This document shows, piece after piece, positions 34,407 through 43,920 of a stretch of DNA of 64,000 nt. Position 1 is the stretch's first letter, and each line of letters starts with the position of its first letter. The stretch comes from Coriobacteriia bacterium. Lineage in GTDB: Bacteria; Actinomycetota; Coriobacteriia; Anaerosomatales; JAAXUF01. The position numbers and the translations under genes were made by a program. Location: the NCBI GenBank assembly GCA_013336165.1, contig JAAXUF010000001.1, positions 1-64,000 of the forward strand, written 5' to 3'. Under the pieces are notes generated by a model that was given only the letters and a program-made list of their open reading frames with translations, did no database searches and was not told where the DNA came from.

Positions 34407-37400
34407 TTGCCCCGCCGAGAAGACATCAAGAAGATCCTCGTGATCGGCTCAGGGCCGATCGTGATTGGGCAGGCATGTGAGTTCGACTACTCGGGCGCCC
34501 AGGCATGCAAGGTGCTCAAAGAGGACGGCTACGAAGTCATTCTAGTAAACAGCAACCCCGCCACGATCATGACGGACCCCGGTCTGGCCGACAGAACCTA
34601 CGTCGAGCCGATCACCCCCGAGTTCGTCGAGAAAGTAATCGCGCGGGAGCGCCCCGACGCGCTCCTCCCCACACTTGGCGGGCAGACGGGCCTCAACTGC
34701 GCGGTCGCGCTGGCCGAGGCCGGCACGCTCGACAAGTACGGCGTCGAACTTATCGGCGCCAAGCTCGACGTCATCAAGAAGGGAGAGGACCGCAAGCTCT
34801 TCGCCGAGGCGATGGGGCGCATCGGTCTCGATGTAGCGCGCGGAGGATACGCGTACTCGGTGCTCGACGCCGAGGTACTCGCTGCTGATCTGGGCTTCCC
34901 ATGCGTCGTCCGACCGTCGTTCACGATGGGCGGTGCCGGTGGCGGCATCGCATATAACATCGACGAACTGCGGGAGATTTCCAGCCACGGCATTCAGCTC
35001 TCACCGGTGGGCGAGGTGCTCATCGAGGAGAGCGTCATCGGCTGGAAGGAGTTCGAGATGGAGGTCATGCGCGACGTCAACGACAACGCCGTGATCGTGT
35101 GCTCCATCGAAAACGTCGATCCGATGGGCGTACACACGGGCGACTCGATCACCGTCGCTCCTGCCCAGACGCTCACCGACCGCGAGTATCAGGCGATGCG
35201 CGACGCCTCCATCGCCATCCTGCGCGAGATCGGCGTCGAGACGGGCGGCTCCAACGTCCAGTTCGCCATCAACCCCGACGACGGCCGCATGGTCGTCATC
35301 GAGATGAACCCGCGCGTGTCGCGCTCCTCGGCGCTGGCGTCCAAGGCTACCGGCTTCCCGATCGCCAAGATCGCCGCGAAACTTGCTGTGGGCTACACGC
35401 TCGACGAGATCGACAACGACATCACCAAGGTGACGCCGGCGTGCTTTGAGCCGAGCATCGACTACACGGTCGTCAAGGTGCCGAGATGGGCGTTCGAGAA
35501 GTTCCGCGGCACCGACGAGACGCTCACGACCCGCATGAAGTCGGTGGGTGAGGCGATGGCGATCGGGCGCACGTTCGAGGAGGCGCTCTCGAAGGCATTC
35601 CGCTCGCTCGAGAATGGGCGCGGCGGCCTAGGCGCCGACGGCAAGGACGTCTTCGACGAGGCCAAGTTCGAGACGCGGCTGTCGGTCCCCAACGAGCTGC
35701 GGCTCTTCTACGTCGCCGAGGCATTCCGCCGCGGCCGCAGCGTCGACGACATCTTCGAACTCACCAAGATCGATCGCTGGTTCCTGCGCCGGATCGAGAA
35801 CCTCATCGCCGCCGAGAACCCACTGCGCGGCCGCGCCCTCGCGTCGCTGACTGCCGAGGAGTTGCTGGCAGCCAAGCGCATCGGGCTCTCCGACATCCAA
35901 GTCGCACACCTCACTGGTTCGACCGAGGCTGAGGTCCGCTCGGCGCGCAAGGCCCTCGGCATCGAGCCGACGTTCAAGTCGGTCGACACCTGCGCGGCCG
36001 AGTTCGCCGCCTCCACGCCGTACTACTACAAGACGTACGAGGACGAAGACGAAGTCGCGCCAACTGACAAGCCCAAGGCGATGATCCTCGGCGCCGGGCC
36101 CAACCGCATCGGCCAGGGTATCGAGTTCGACTACTGCTGCGTGCATGCCGCCTACGCCCTGCATGACATGGGCTACGAGACCATCATGGTCAACTGCAAC
36201 CCCGAGACGGTTTCGACCGACTACGACACCTCGGACCGGCTCTACTTCGAGCCGCTCACGTTTGAAGATGTCATGGACATCGTCGATGCCGAGAACCCCG
36301 CCGGCGTCGTGGTGACCTTCGGCGGCCAGACGCCGCTCAAACTCGCCCGTGCGCTCGAGGAGGCTGGCGTGCCGATCATGGGCACCAGCCCTGAGGCCAT
36401 CGACCTTGCCGAGGACCGCAGGCGTTTCAGCGCCATCCTCGACGAACTCGGCATCATGTACCCGGCTGCCGGAACCGCGAACTCCTTCGCCGAGGCGCTG
36501 CGGGTCGCCGAGCGGATCGGGTTCCCGCTGCTCGTTCGTCCGAGCTACGTGCTTGGCGGGCGCGGCATGGTCATCGCCTACAACGGGCAGTACCTCGAGA
36601 AGTACATGGCCGAGGCGGTCTCGATCTCACCCGAGCATCCAGTGTTGCTGGACCGCTTCCTTGAGGGTGCGGTCGAGGTCGATGTTGACGCAGTGTGCGA
36701 CGGCGACACCGTGTACGTCGGCGGCGTCATGGAGCACATCGAGGAAGCCGGGATCCACTCGGGTGATTCGGCGTGTTCGATCCCGCCGTACTCGCTTTCC
36801 GAGGACGTCGTCGGCCGTATTCGCGAGCATTCGCGCGCGCTTGCGATGCGTCTCGGCGTGCGCGGCCTCATGAACGTGCAGTTCGCGGTCAAAGACGAGC
36901 AGGTCTACGTGCTTGAGGTCAATCCGCGTGCCAGCCGCACGGTGCCGTTCGTCTCCAAGGCGACCGGCGTGCCGCTTGCCAAGGTTGCCGCCCGCGTAAT
37001 GGCCGGTGAGAAGCTCGCCGAGATGAACCTCCCTGCCGAGGACCGCGAACCCAAGCGGTTCTGCGTCAAGGAAGCCGTCATGCCGTTCGGGCGCTTCCCG
37101 GGCGCCGACTCTGTCCTCGGGCCGGAGATGAAATCGACCGGCGAAGTCATGGGTGTGGCTGCTGACTTTCCGGCAGCCTACGCAAAGTCGCAGCTCGCGA
37201 TCGACTATTCGCTGCCCACTTCGGGCACGGCATTCATCTCGGTGTGCGACCGGGACAAGCGCCAGATCACTGGGCTCGCGAAGCACCTGACGACTCTCGG
37301 GTTCTCGATCATGTCCACGCGAGGCACCGCCAAGACGTTTCGCTCGGCGGGTATTCCGGTGCGCGAGGTTCTCAAGAAGCACGAGGGCCGACCCAACATC

Positions 37401-37658
37401 ATCGATCACATCGCCAATGGCGAAGTCCAGCTCGTGATCAACACGCCGTTTGGACAGGAAACGCGCTCGGACGGCTATCACCTTCGCTCCGCCGCCATCC
37501 GCCACGGCATCACCAACATCACGACACTCTCGGCAGCCTCGGCGATCGTTCAGGCAATCGAGGCGGTCAAGGAGGGCAGGCTCGACGTCTACGCCCTCCA
37601 GGACTTCGAGTTGGCGGATGCGGCCGATCGCGCGTCGGAAGCCTCGGGACTCTCATGA
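34407..37658 (+). CDS. carB: Carbamoyl-phosphate synthase large subunit CarB
   Basis: Synthetase subunit with two homologous ATP-grasp halves. Each begins with an IGxGP-type loop: [21 protein letters not shown] in the first and [22 protein letters not shown] in the second. The C-terminal allosteric MGS-like domain (from about residue 935) shows [15 protein letters not shown] and ends in [22 protein letters not shown]. Length 1083 is standard. TTG start with GGAG five bases upstream. Overlaps pyrK by 4 nt. Confidence 0.97.
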   Translation: MPRREDIKKILVIGSGPIVIGQACEFDYSGAQACKVLKEDGYEVILVNSNPATIMTDPGLADRTYVEPITPEFVEKVIARERPDALLPTLGGQTGLNCAVALAEAGTLDKYGVELIGAKLDVIKKGEDRKLFAEAMGRIGLDVARGGYAYSVLDAEVLAADLGFPCVVRPSFTMGGAGGGIAYNIDELREISSHGIQLSPVGEVLIEESVIGWKEFEMEVMRDVNDNAVIVCSIENVDPMGVHTGDSITVAPAQTLTDREYQAMRDASIAILREIGVETGGSNVQFAINPDDGRMVVIEMNPRVSRSSALASKATGFPIAKIAAKLAVGYTLDEIDNDITKVTPACFEPSIDYTVVKVPRWAFEKFRGTDETLTTRMKSVGEAMAIGRTFEEALSKAFRSLENGRGGLGADGKDVFDEAKFETRLSVPNELRLFYVAEAFRRGRSVDDIFELTKIDRWFLRRIENLIAAENPLRGRALASLTAEELLAAKRIGLSDIQVAHLTGSTEAEVRSARKALGIEPTFKSVDTCAAEFAASTPYYYKTYEDEDEVAPTDKPKAMILGAGPNRIGQGIEFDYCCVHAAYALHDMGYETIMVNCNPETVSTDYDTSDRLYFEPLTFEDVMDIVDAENPAGVVVTFGGQTPLKLARALEEAGVPIMGTSPEAIDLAEDRRRFSAILDELGIMYPAAGTANSFAEALRVAERIGFPLLVRPSYVLGGRGMVIAYNGQYLEKYMAEAVSISPEHPVLLDRFLEGAVEVDVDAVCDGDTVYVGGVMEHIEEAGIHSGDSACSIPPYSLSEDVVGRIREHSRALAMRLGVRGLMNVQFAVKDEQVYVLEVNPRASRTVPFVSKATGVPLAKVAARVMAGEKLAEMNLPAEDREPKRFCVKEAVMPFGRFPGADSVLGPEMKSTGEVMGVAADFPAAYAKSQLAIDYSLPTSGTAFISVCDRDKRQITGLAKHLTTLGFSIMSTRGTAKTFRSAGIPVREVLKKHEGRPNIIDHIANGEVQLVINTPFGQETRSDGYHLRSAAIRHGITNITTLSAASAIVQAIEAVKEGRLDVYALQDFELADAADRASEASGLS

Positions 37659-38467
37659 TGGCGGACGACACAAGACCGACACTCGAGCGTGTCACCGTGC
37701 TCGCGAACGAGCGTGTCGCCGAGGGCGTCGGCCTGATGGTGCTTCACGCGCCGCGGTGTGCCGCCGCAGTGCAGCCGGGCGAGTTTGTTCACTTGCGTGT
37801 GGCCACGGGTTCCGACGCAATCCTGCGACGGCCGTTCTCGGTCTACCATGCACACGGTGAGCGCATCGAGTTGCTCTATCAGGTCCTCGGCAAGGGCACA
37901 CTCCTCATGGCCGAGAAAATCGCAGGCGATGAGATGGACCTTGTGGGTCCGCTCGGCCACGGCTGGCACGTTCCCGAAGGCGTTACACACGCACTCCTCG
38001 TCGCCGGCGGTTTGGGCGCAGCGCCCTTGGCGATGCTCGCTGAGAAGATGGCGCAACGCGGCATTGCGGTGACGGTAGCGCTGGGAACGCCAACGGCCGA
38101 GAGGCTCTTTGGCCGAGAGGATTTCGAGCGCATCGCGCGGCAGGTCGTCGTGGCTACCGACGATGGCTCGGCAGGGGAGCACGGGTTCGTGACAGTGGCA
38201 GCCGAGCGCCTGCTTTCCGAGCAGAGATTCGACTTGGTTTGCACGTGCGGTCCCGAAGCTATGGAGCGCGCGATCGCGCGTTTGGCATCGGCACACAGGG
38301 TACGGTGCCAGGTGTCGCTGGAACGGCTCATGGCATGCGGCATTGGCGCGTGTTTGTCCTGTATCGTATCAACCCGTGATGGCCTCAAACGCGCATGCGT
38401 TGACGGACCGGTATTCGATGCCGAGGAGGTGGTCTGGGATGCGTCGCAAACACCGCCGAAGCACTAG
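37655..38467 (+). CDS. pyrK: Dihydroorotate dehydrogenase electron-transfer subunit PyrK
   Basis: FAD and [2Fe-2S] subunit that passes electrons from class 1B PyrD to NAD+. The flavin-binding RRPFSVYH and [17 protein letters not shown] regions are visible. Near the C-terminus the iron-sulfur Cys pattern CGIGACLSC with a later Cys in [10 protein letters not shown] completes the cluster. I used the ATG at 37655, which overlaps the carB stop (ATGA); the frame is open far upstream only as a shadow of carB. Length is 270 residues. Confidence 0.94.
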   Translation: MMADDTRPTLERVTVLANERVAEGVGLMVLHAPRCAAAVQPGEFVHLRVATGSDAILRRPFSVYHAHGERIELLYQVLGKGTLLMAEKIAGDEMDLVGPLGHGWHVPEGVTHALLVAGGLGAAPLAMLAEKMAQRGIAVTVALGTPTAERLFGREDFERIARQVVVATDDGSAGEHGFVTVAAERLLSEQRFDLVCTCGPEAMERAIARLASAHRVRCQVSLERLMACGIGACLSCIVSTRDGLKRACVDGPVFDAEEVVWDASQTPPKH

Positions 38468-38572
38468 GCCATCAATCGCCGTCGGCACGTCCCCGATGGG
38501 ATGCGTTCCCGCAATGATGGATCGACCCCTCGATCCGCGTGCAGTCTCGCCGATCTTGGGAGAGGTGAGATA

Positions 38573-39499
38573 GTGACACTCAATATAGACTTGAGGGTTA
38601 GCATAGGAACGCTCGAGCTGAAGAATCCGGTGATGACGGCATCCGGCACATTCGCGTCTGGTAGAGAGTTTGCTGATTTCGTGGATCTGACTCGACTTGG
38701 TGCCATCGTGACCAAGGGGGTCTCGGCATGCGCCTGGCCCGGTAACCCGAGTCCTCGTATCGCTGAGACCGCCAGCGGCATGCTGAACTCGATCGGCCTT
38801 CAGAACCCGGGCGTCGATGCGTTTGTCGAGAAGGATCTGCGGTGGCTTGAGGACAACGCCCCAGGGACGCCGGTGATCGTAAACGTGAGCGGCCACAGCG
38901 CCGAGGACTACGTAGACGTCATCAGACGGCTTGAGATCGAGCCCGGTGTGGCGGGATACGAAATCAACATCTCATGCCCTAACGTCGAGCAGGGAGGCAT
39001 GGCCTTCGGCACTGATTGTCTGTCGGCCGCGGCGGTCACAGCGGCGTGCCGGGCGGCTACCGCACGGACGTTGATCGTCAAGCTGACCCCGAATGTGACC
39101 AGCATCGCCGAGATCGCACGTGCGGTAGAGGCTGAAGGTGCGGATGGAGTATCGGTCATCAACACACTGCTGGGTATGGCAATAGACGCCGAGTCGTGCC
39201 GGCCCTTGCTCGCGCGGGTGGTCGGAGGGCTGTCCGGACCTGCGATCAAACCCGTCGCACTTCGGGCGGTGTGGGAGGTCGCCAACGCGGTCAAAGTCCC
39301 CGTCATCGGCATGGGTGGCATCGCGAACGGAACCGACGCTGTCGAATTCCTCCTCGCGGGTGCCTCAGCTGTTGCCGTGGGCACCGCGAACTTCGTCGAC
39401 CCAACTGCTACGATTCGTGTCATAGACGGCATTCGCGAGTACTGTGAGCGCCACACTGTCTTGCGGGCGCGCGACCTGACCGGGGCGCTAAGAGTGTGA
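38573..39499 (+). CDS. pyrD: Dihydroorotate dehydrogenase catalytic subunit PyrD (class 1B)
   Basis: FMN enzyme oxidising dihydroorotate to orotate. Class 1 features are KNPVMTASGTFASG, NISCPNVEQGG, a lysine-containing VKLTPNVT block and GMGGIANGTDAVEFLLAGASAVAVGT. Adjacent pyrK makes it the NAD+-dependent class 1B type, which fits anaerobic life. GTG at 38573 follows GAGGTGAG; the open frame further upstream lies in a 105-nt gap. Length is 308 residues. Confidence 0.96.
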   Translation: MTLNIDLRVSIGTLELKNPVMTASGTFASGREFADFVDLTRLGAIVTKGVSACAWPGNPSPRIAETASGMLNSIGLQNPGVDAFVEKDLRWLEDNAPGTPVIVNVSGHSAEDYVDVIRRLEIEPGVAGYEINISCPNVEQGGMAFGTDCLSAAAVTAACRAATARTLIVKLTPNVTSIAEIARAVEAEGADGVSVINTLLGMAIDAESCRPLLARVVGGLSGPAIKPVALRAVWEVANAVKVPVIGMGGIANGTDAVEFLLAGASAVAVGTANFVDPTATIRVIDGIREYCERHTVLRARDLTGALRV

Positions 39500-39514
39500 C
39501 CGGGGGTACTCGGC

Positions 39515-39742
39515 GTGGCTGACAACTTGTTCAAACGATTCATCGCCGTCCTCGGCACTGTTCCTGAGCCGAGAGCACCGATCATCCCAAAAGGGTTGCG
39601 CATTCCGTTCTTTCTGGGGCTGATTGCACTATCGCTGCTGCTCTTGGCTCTCATTGTCTTGCTCGTCGTGGTCCCCGAGATTTCGGCGATGAAATCGACC
39701 GGCACCATGAGGCTCGATGTATTCTGGCATGCCGTCGCGTAA
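39515..39742 (+). CDS. Small single-span membrane protein inside the pyr operon
   Basis: A 75-residue open frame between pyrD and pyrF on the same strand. The N-terminal 30 residues are polar, then comes one strongly hydrophobic segment (FFLGLIALSLLLLALIVLLVVV). A short tail follows. The GTG start has only a weak GGGGG-type site. I do not recognise the family; the position suggests operon membership but not a pyrimidine role. Moderate confidence that it is translated, as the hydrophobic pattern is coherent. Confidence 0.5.
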   Translation: MADNLFKRFIAVLGTVPEPRAPIIPKGLRIPFFLGLIALSLLLLALIVLLVVVPEISAMKSTGTMRLDVFWHAVA

Positions 39743-39758
39743 CCCGAAAAGAGAAGCC

Positions 39759-40475
39759 ATGGCCGAGAATCCCATAATCGTGGCGCTTGATGTCTCTGCC
39801 GAGGAGGCCGTTGCTCTGGCGCGTTCGCTCCAAGGTCGCGTGCGGTGGCTCAAGGTCGGGATGACGCTCTACTATGCCGCAGGGCCGCGTATCATCGCGG
39901 ACCTCCGCGAGCTGGGCTTTGACGTTTTCTGCGATCTCAAACTGCACGACATTCCGCATCAGGCAGCCGGAGCAGCTGCTGAGATCGCTCGTCTGGGAGT
40001 GGGGATGTTGACCATCCATGCGTGTGGCGGCTTGGCCATGATGCAGGCAGCTGTGGAGGCGTCTGCGAACGCAGCAAAGGACGCTGGTTTGCCTGTGCCG
40101 GCGGTGCTCGCGGTCACGGTCCTGACCAGCATGGACAGCGCGGCGTTGGCCGATGTCGGTGTCAATCGGGCCGCGTCCGACCAAGTCCGAATTCTTGGCC
40201 AACTGGCGCGTGACGCGGGTGTCGATGGTGTCGTGTGCTCTCCGCACGAAGCTGCGGAGATGCGGGCGCTTTTTGGCAGGAATGCGTTTGTGGTGACACC
40301 GGGAGTGCGCCCCGCAGGAGCTGCCGTCGGCGATCAGGCGCGAGTCGCGACGCCTGCGGCTGCACTTCTGGCCGGGGCGAGCCATCTGGTGATTGGTAGA
40401 CCCATAACTTCGGCGCCGGAGCCGGCGGCCGCGGTGGATGCGATACAACGTGAGATCAGGGAGAAACTTCAGTGA
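39759..40475 (+). CDS. pyrF: Orotidine 5'-phosphate decarboxylase PyrF
   Basis: Final step to UMP. The catalytic K-D-K-D type array is represented by VFCDLKLHDIPHQAAGAA; IIVALDVSAEEA opens the barrel, WLKVGMTLY gives the first Lys, and VTPGVRPAG and GASHLVIGRPITSAPEPAAAV form the phosphate-binding end. This is the group 1 type (about 230 residues). The ATG at 39759 follows AAAGAGAAG; earlier in-frame starts overlap the upstream small gene. Confidence 0.95.
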   Translation: MAENPIIVALDVSAEEAVALARSLQGRVRWLKVGMTLYYAAGPRIIADLRELGFDVFCDLKLHDIPHQAAGAAAEIARLGVGMLTIHACGGLAMMQAAVEASANAAKDAGLPVPAVLAVTVLTSMDSAALADVGVNRAASDQVRILGQLARDAGVDGVVCSPHEAAEMRALFGRNAFVVTPGVRPAGAAVGDQARVATPAAALLAGASHLVIGRPITSAPEPAAAVDAIQREIREKLQ

Positions 40476-41056
40476 CCAACATGAACGATGCCGAGATCAT
40501 GCAGGCTTTGGAGAGGGCCGAAGCGATCCGTAGCGGACACTTCGTGCTCACAAGCGGACGTCATTCAGCCCAGTACGTTCAGTGCGCACGGGTACTCGAA
40601 GATCCTGCCCTCACCACCGATCTCGCGCGAACCGCAGTATCGCGCCTTCCGGAGGACCTCGAAATCGACATCATAGCCGCACCAGCGGTTGGTGGCTTGA
40701 TCATTGGATTTGCGGTCGCACAGGCACTCGGGGTCAGGTTCATCTTCAGCGAACGCGAGCAGGGCCGGATGGTCTTTCGCCGAGCATTCGAAGTGCCTGC
40801 AGGTGCCAGGGTGCTCGTGGTTGAAGACGTGGTCACCACGGGTGGGAGTGTGGCTGAGGTTATCGATCTTGTGCGGGCCGCAGGTGGCACCGTTGTAGGA
40901 GTCGTCTCTTTGATAGACAGGGGTGGGGAGAAGAAGTTCGATGCACCCTTTTGGCCTCTCCTTCAACTTGAGGTTGAATCATGGGAGTCGTGTTCGTGTG
41001 TCCTATGCGCCGACAACATCCCCGTGTACTCGCCAGGCAGCAGGAGAATTTCCTAG
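40472..41056 (+). CDS. pyrE: Orotate phosphoribosyltransferase PyrE
   Basis: Transfers phosphoribosyl from PRPP to orotate. The PRPP motif VLVVEDVVTTGGSVAEVIDLV and the N-terminal GHFVLTSGRHSAQYVQ are typical. Length is 194 residues. GTG start overlaps the pyrF stop by 4 nt. It is the last gene of the pyrimidine operon before a 129-nt gap. Confidence 0.95.
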   Translation: MTNMNDAEIMQALERAEAIRSGHFVLTSGRHSAQYVQCARVLEDPALTTDLARTAVSRLPEDLEIDIIAAPAVGGLIIGFAVAQALGVRFIFSEREQGRMVFRRAFEVPAGARVLVVEDVVTTGGSVAEVIDLVRAAGGTVVGVVSLIDRGGEKKFDAPFWPLLQLEVESWESCSCVLCADNIPVYSPGSRRIS

Positions 41057-41106
41057 GGATGCTTGGCATAACCGCAGGTCAGGCGTAGCATAACGAGCTA
41101 CTTCGG

Positions 41107-41135
41107 TTGACATTGCCACCGTAGATATCGTGAAT
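41107..41135 (+). promoter_or_regulatory. Possible promoter of the mihF-gmk-rpoZ unit
   Basis: A perfect TTGACA at 41107-41112 is followed after 17 nt by GTGAAT (41130-41135), a weak -10. It lies in the gap between pyrE and mihF, 50 nt before the mihF start. No pyrE terminator is obvious here. Confidence 0.4.
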
Positions 41136-41185
41136 TGCAGGCACTTGGGCACCGTGACACGGTGTCTGATGGATGAGGAGGACGC

Positions 41186-41494
41186 ATGGCACTTCCGACC
41201 CTTTCCGATGCTGATCGTCAGAACGCACTCAAGAAAGCCGCCGAGGCTCGTCAGCAGAGGGCAGCTTTGCGTGCCGAGATCAAGAGCGGCAAGCTTTCGT
41301 TTGTCGATGTGATGCGCCGCAGTGATGATCCTGTGGTCGCGCGTATCCGAGTCTCTGCCCTTCTCGAGTCGCTTCCCGGTTACGGGAAGGCCAAGGCCCA
41401 GAAGATCATGGGCGAACTCGAGATCTCCGAGAGCCGCCGCGTTCAGGGGCTGGGTGCCCGTCAGCGTGAGCAGCTTCTCGAGCGTCTCGGCTAG
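41186..41494 (+). CDS. mihF: Actinobacterial-type integration host factor (mIHF)
   Basis: A 102-residue basic DNA-binding protein that opens MALPTLSDADRQNALKKA and carries a helix-two-turn-helix-like segment in SALLESLPGYGKAKAQKIMGELEI. This matches the actinobacterial IHF family, which is unrelated to the proteobacterial HU/IHF fold and binds DNA, bending or compacting it. The gene directly upstream of gmk is the conserved actinobacterial arrangement and supports the call. Strong GAGGAGG ribosome site. Confidence 0.93.
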   Translation: MALPTLSDADRQNALKKAAEARQQRAALRAEIKSGKLSFVDVMRRSDDPVVARIRVSALLESLPGYGKAKAQKIMGELEISESRRVQGLGARQREQLLERLG

Positions 41495-41537
41495 TCCGCT
41501 GCAGTCACCGGGCGAAACCAGAGCCTGCGATTCGTCG

Positions 41538-42110
41538 ATGCGCAAAGGCAATCTGTTCATCATTTCCGGTCCTTCAGGAGCGGGCAAAGGAACGTTGGTC
41601 AAAGAACTCCGCGGTCGGATTGCAGACTTGTGGGTTTCTGTTTCCATGACGACGCGGAGTCCAAGGCCCGGTGAGGTTGAAGGCCGAGAGTACAGTTTCG
41701 TCTCAGAAGATGCCTTCGATCGTCTTCGGGCGCAGGACGGCCTCCTTGAGTGGGCCGAAGTTCATGGCAATCACTACGGAACACCCAAGGCACTTGTGGA
41801 CAGCAAGATCGCCGAGGGGCGTCAGGTCGTTCTCGAAATCGACCCGCAGGGTGCCTTTCAGGTGAAGACCCTCATGCCGGAGTCCGTGCTTGTGTTTGTG
41901 ATGCCACCGTCGTTTGACGAATTGCAGCGTCGGCTCGTGGGGCGGGGGAGCGAAACCGAGTCGCAAATAGCGGCGCGCCTTGCCACCGCTCGCCGTGAGC
42001 TCGAACTTGTGGGAAAATACGACCATGTGGTAATAAACGACGATCTGCTCAGGGCTACTGGCGAGCTTGAACGGATCATCGATGAGTATGCCGATTCGAA
42101 AGAAATCTGA
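41538..42110 (+). CDS. gmk: Guanylate kinase Gmk
   Basis: ATP-dependent conversion of GMP to GDP. P-loop ISGPSGAGKGTLVK lies at about residues 9-22, then TTRSPRPGEVEGREYSFVS (GMP-binding) and LLEWAEVHGNHYGTPK. Length is 190 residues. The ATG at 41538 has no visible ribosome site; the 43 nt after the mihF stop lack any better start, so coupling or a weak site is implied. Confidence 0.95.
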   Translation: MRKGNLFIISGPSGAGKGTLVKELRGRIADLWVSVSMTTRSPRPGEVEGREYSFVSEDAFDRLRAQDGLLEWAEVHGNHYGTPKALVDSKIAEGRQVVLEIDPQGAFQVKTLMPESVLVFVMPPSFDELQRRLVGRGSETESQIAARLATARRELELVGKYDHVVINDDLLRATGELERIIDEYADSKEI

Positions 42111-42119
42111 GGTTTGCGA

Positions 42120-42371
42120 ATGTCTGTCATCAATCCCGAGATCGACGTACTGCTCTCAAAGGTCGACTCGAAGTACACGCTGTGCGTTCTGTCCGCGAAG
42201 CGCGCCCGTCAGATCAACGACATGATTCATGGCGTCCGCGACCAGGCCCTCCTCACCATGCCGACCAGCGAGATCGCCAAACTCACCAGTACCAAGCCGC
42301 TGTCCCTCGCACTTGACGAGATCGCAGTCGGCGATGTCGCCTACGAGCGTGCTAAGGACAGCTACAAGTAG
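42120..42371 (+). CDS. rpoZ: RNA polymerase omega subunit RpoZ
   Basis: Small subunit that helps fold and assemble the beta-prime subunit. Residues SKVDSKYTLCVLSAKRARQIND and KPLSLALDEIAVGDVAYER follow the omega pattern. The ATG at 42120 gives 83 residues; a TTG two codons upstream is the alternative. It follows gmk by 9 nt. coaBC, which usually comes next, is displaced by 6.4 kb. Confidence 0.92.
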   Translation: MSVINPEIDVLLSKVDSKYTLCVLSAKRARQINDMIHGVRDQALLTMPTSEIAKLTSTKPLSLALDEIAVGDVAYERAKDSYK

Positions 42372-42393
42372 GCACACCTCACCTCGCCAGCTC

Positions 42394-42429
42394 CGAACGC
42401 CGACTTCGAGATTTCGCAGTCGGCGTTCG
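42394..42429 (+). terminator. Terminator hairpin after rpoZ
   Basis: CGAACGCCGACT (42394-42405) pairs perfectly with AGTCGGCGTTCG (42418-42429) around a 12-nt loop, 22 nt past the rpoZ stop. The following sequence has few T residues, so termination strength is uncertain. Confidence 0.65.
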
Positions 42430-42505
42430 TGTATTCAGGGCGCGTTTGGCGGCTGAAAAACTCGGTGGCGCCTTGTAGAAGCTGCAGACGCGTTCTCCTG
42501 AGTGG

Positions 42506-42530
42506 TATCATGTGTACAACTTTGTGCACA
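42506..42530 (+). promoter_or_regulatory. Operator-like palindrome at the oxoamine synthase promoter
   Basis: A -10-like TATCAT at 42506-42511 runs straight into a 20-bp near-perfect palindrome, TGTGTACAACTTTGTGCACA (42511-42530; one mismatched pair). The palindrome covers the expected transcription start, the position of a repressor operator. It lies 48 nt before the start codon of the next gene. No regulator gene is adjacent. Confidence 0.55.
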
Positions 42531-42577
42531 GACAGCCGCGGGCACGGGCGCGGCCGGCGAGGAGAGGGGTACCACGT

Positions 42578-43792
42578 ATGCTTGACGCCACCTTGGCGCA
42601 TGACGGCATCGACGCGCGTCTCGATATGTTCCGTGAGCGCCGAGCTTCACTCAAGGACAGCAACCGCTACTTCTACCTGCAGCCAACGGTGGGGCCCGTG
42701 AATCACCGGACCACCATGGCTGACGGACGCGATATGGTGATGCTCGCCTCGTACAGTTATTTGGGCCTTATCGGCCACCCAAGAATCGATGCGGCCGCCG
42801 AGAAAGCCGTTCAGGACTACGGTACGGGTGCCGGCGGAGTCAGGCTCCTGACCGGCACGAGCGACTTGCATGAGCAGCTTGAGGCCAGGGTCGCCAGTTT
42901 CACGAAACGCGAAGACTCCTGCGTGTACTCGAGCGGATACGTCACCAACGTGGCGATCATCACCGGACTCACCGGGCCTGGCGATCTCATCCTGATGGAC
43001 AAGCTCGATCACGCCTCGATCGTGGACGGTGCGCTGCTGTCAGGAGCGAAGTGGCATACCTACCGCCACAACGACATGGGCCACCTAGAGAAGCTCCTCC
43101 AGAAGGCACAAGGCGAATACGGCACGATTCTGGTTGTTGCAGACTCCGTCTTCTCCATGGATGGAGACGTGATGGACTTGCCGTCGACGCGTGCTCTGTG
43201 CGACACATACGGCGCCCGCCTGATGGTCGACGAGGCGCACTCGATCGGCGCTCTGGGCAAAACGGGGCACGGCATCGAGGAGTATTTCGACATGGTCGGC
43301 TCCATTGATCTGAAAATGGGTACGCTGTCCAAGTCGATTCCAAGCATCGGTGGGTATCTGGCGGGCGATCATGATCTGATCGACTACCAGAGGCATTACT
43401 CTCGGCCGTTCATCTTCTCTGCTGCTCTGCCGCCCGCTTCCACAGCCGCCGCGCTTGAGGCTTTCAACGTCATCGAAGATGAACCGTGGCGCGTCAAGCA
43501 GCTGCATGACATCACTCGTCTGTATACCGAGGGCCTCAAGGCTCAGGGGTGGAACACGATGGATTCGACCACGTGTGTCGTACCGGTGCTGGTGGGCGAC
43601 GAGTCTCTTACGATGGATTTGACCCGGATGCTCTTTGACCGCGGGGTATTCGTGTGCCCGATCGTTCATCCGGCAGTCCCGCGCGGAAGCGACCGCCTGC
43701 GCACGTGTCTTATGGCCACGCACACCAAAGAGGACATCGCACAGGTTCTGGCCGCCTTTGCCGATGCGGGAAAGCAGCTCGGCCTCATCTAG
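42578..43792 (+). CDS. Alpha-oxoamine synthase family PLP enzyme (KBL/BioF/SPT-like)
   Basis: Fold-type I PLP enzyme that condenses an amino acid with an acyl-CoA. Substrate binding appears in SYSYLGLIGHPRIDAAA and GTGAGGVRLLTGTSDLHEQLE. The PLP region is DEAHSIGALGKTGHG with the Schiff-base Lys in MGTLSKSIPSIGGYLAG. Family members make 2-amino-3-ketobutyrate, 8-amino-7-oxononanoate, 5-aminolevulinate or 3-ketosphinganine; no bio, tdh or lipid genes are near, so the substrate is open. ATG at 42578 follows GGAGAGGGG; length is 404 residues. Confidence 0.85.
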   Translation: MLDATLAHDGIDARLDMFRERRASLKDSNRYFYLQPTVGPVNHRTTMADGRDMVMLASYSYLGLIGHPRIDAAAEKAVQDYGTGAGGVRLLTGTSDLHEQLEARVASFTKREDSCVYSSGYVTNVAIITGLTGPGDLILMDKLDHASIVDGALLSGAKWHTYRHNDMGHLEKLLQKAQGEYGTILVVADSVFSMDGDVMDLPSTRALCDTYGARLMVDEAHSIGALGKTGHGIEEYFDMVGSIDLKMGTLSKSIPSIGGYLAGDHDLIDYQRHYSRPFIFSAALPPASTAAALEAFNVIEDEPWRVKQLHDITRLYTEGLKAQGWNTMDSTTCVVPVLVGDESLTMDLTRMLFDRGVFVCPIVHPAVPRGSDRLRTCLMATHTKEDIAQVLAAFADAGKQLGLI

Positions 43793-43796
43793 AACG

Positions 43797-43862
43797 ATCG
43801 TGGGTGGGGCGTGACGTGTTCGCATCTTGCGTGCGGCGTCCGCACCACCCACGATGTATACT
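43797..43862 (+). promoter_or_regulatory. Inverted repeat and -10 box between the oxoamine synthase and GGDEF/HD genes
   Basis: ATCGTGGGTGG (43797-43807) and its exact complement CCACCCACGAT (43845-43855) flank a 37-nt interval just past the upstream stop codon. TATACT follows at 43857-43862, a near-consensus -10 for the next gene, without a clear -35. The arms could form a long-loop terminator or be paired operator half-sites. Confidence 0.4.
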
Positions 43863-43920
43863 GTGTCGGCAGCCGAGAGGTTGCATTTGGCGGGTGGGCG
43901 CCGAAAAGCAGGGGGACTTC

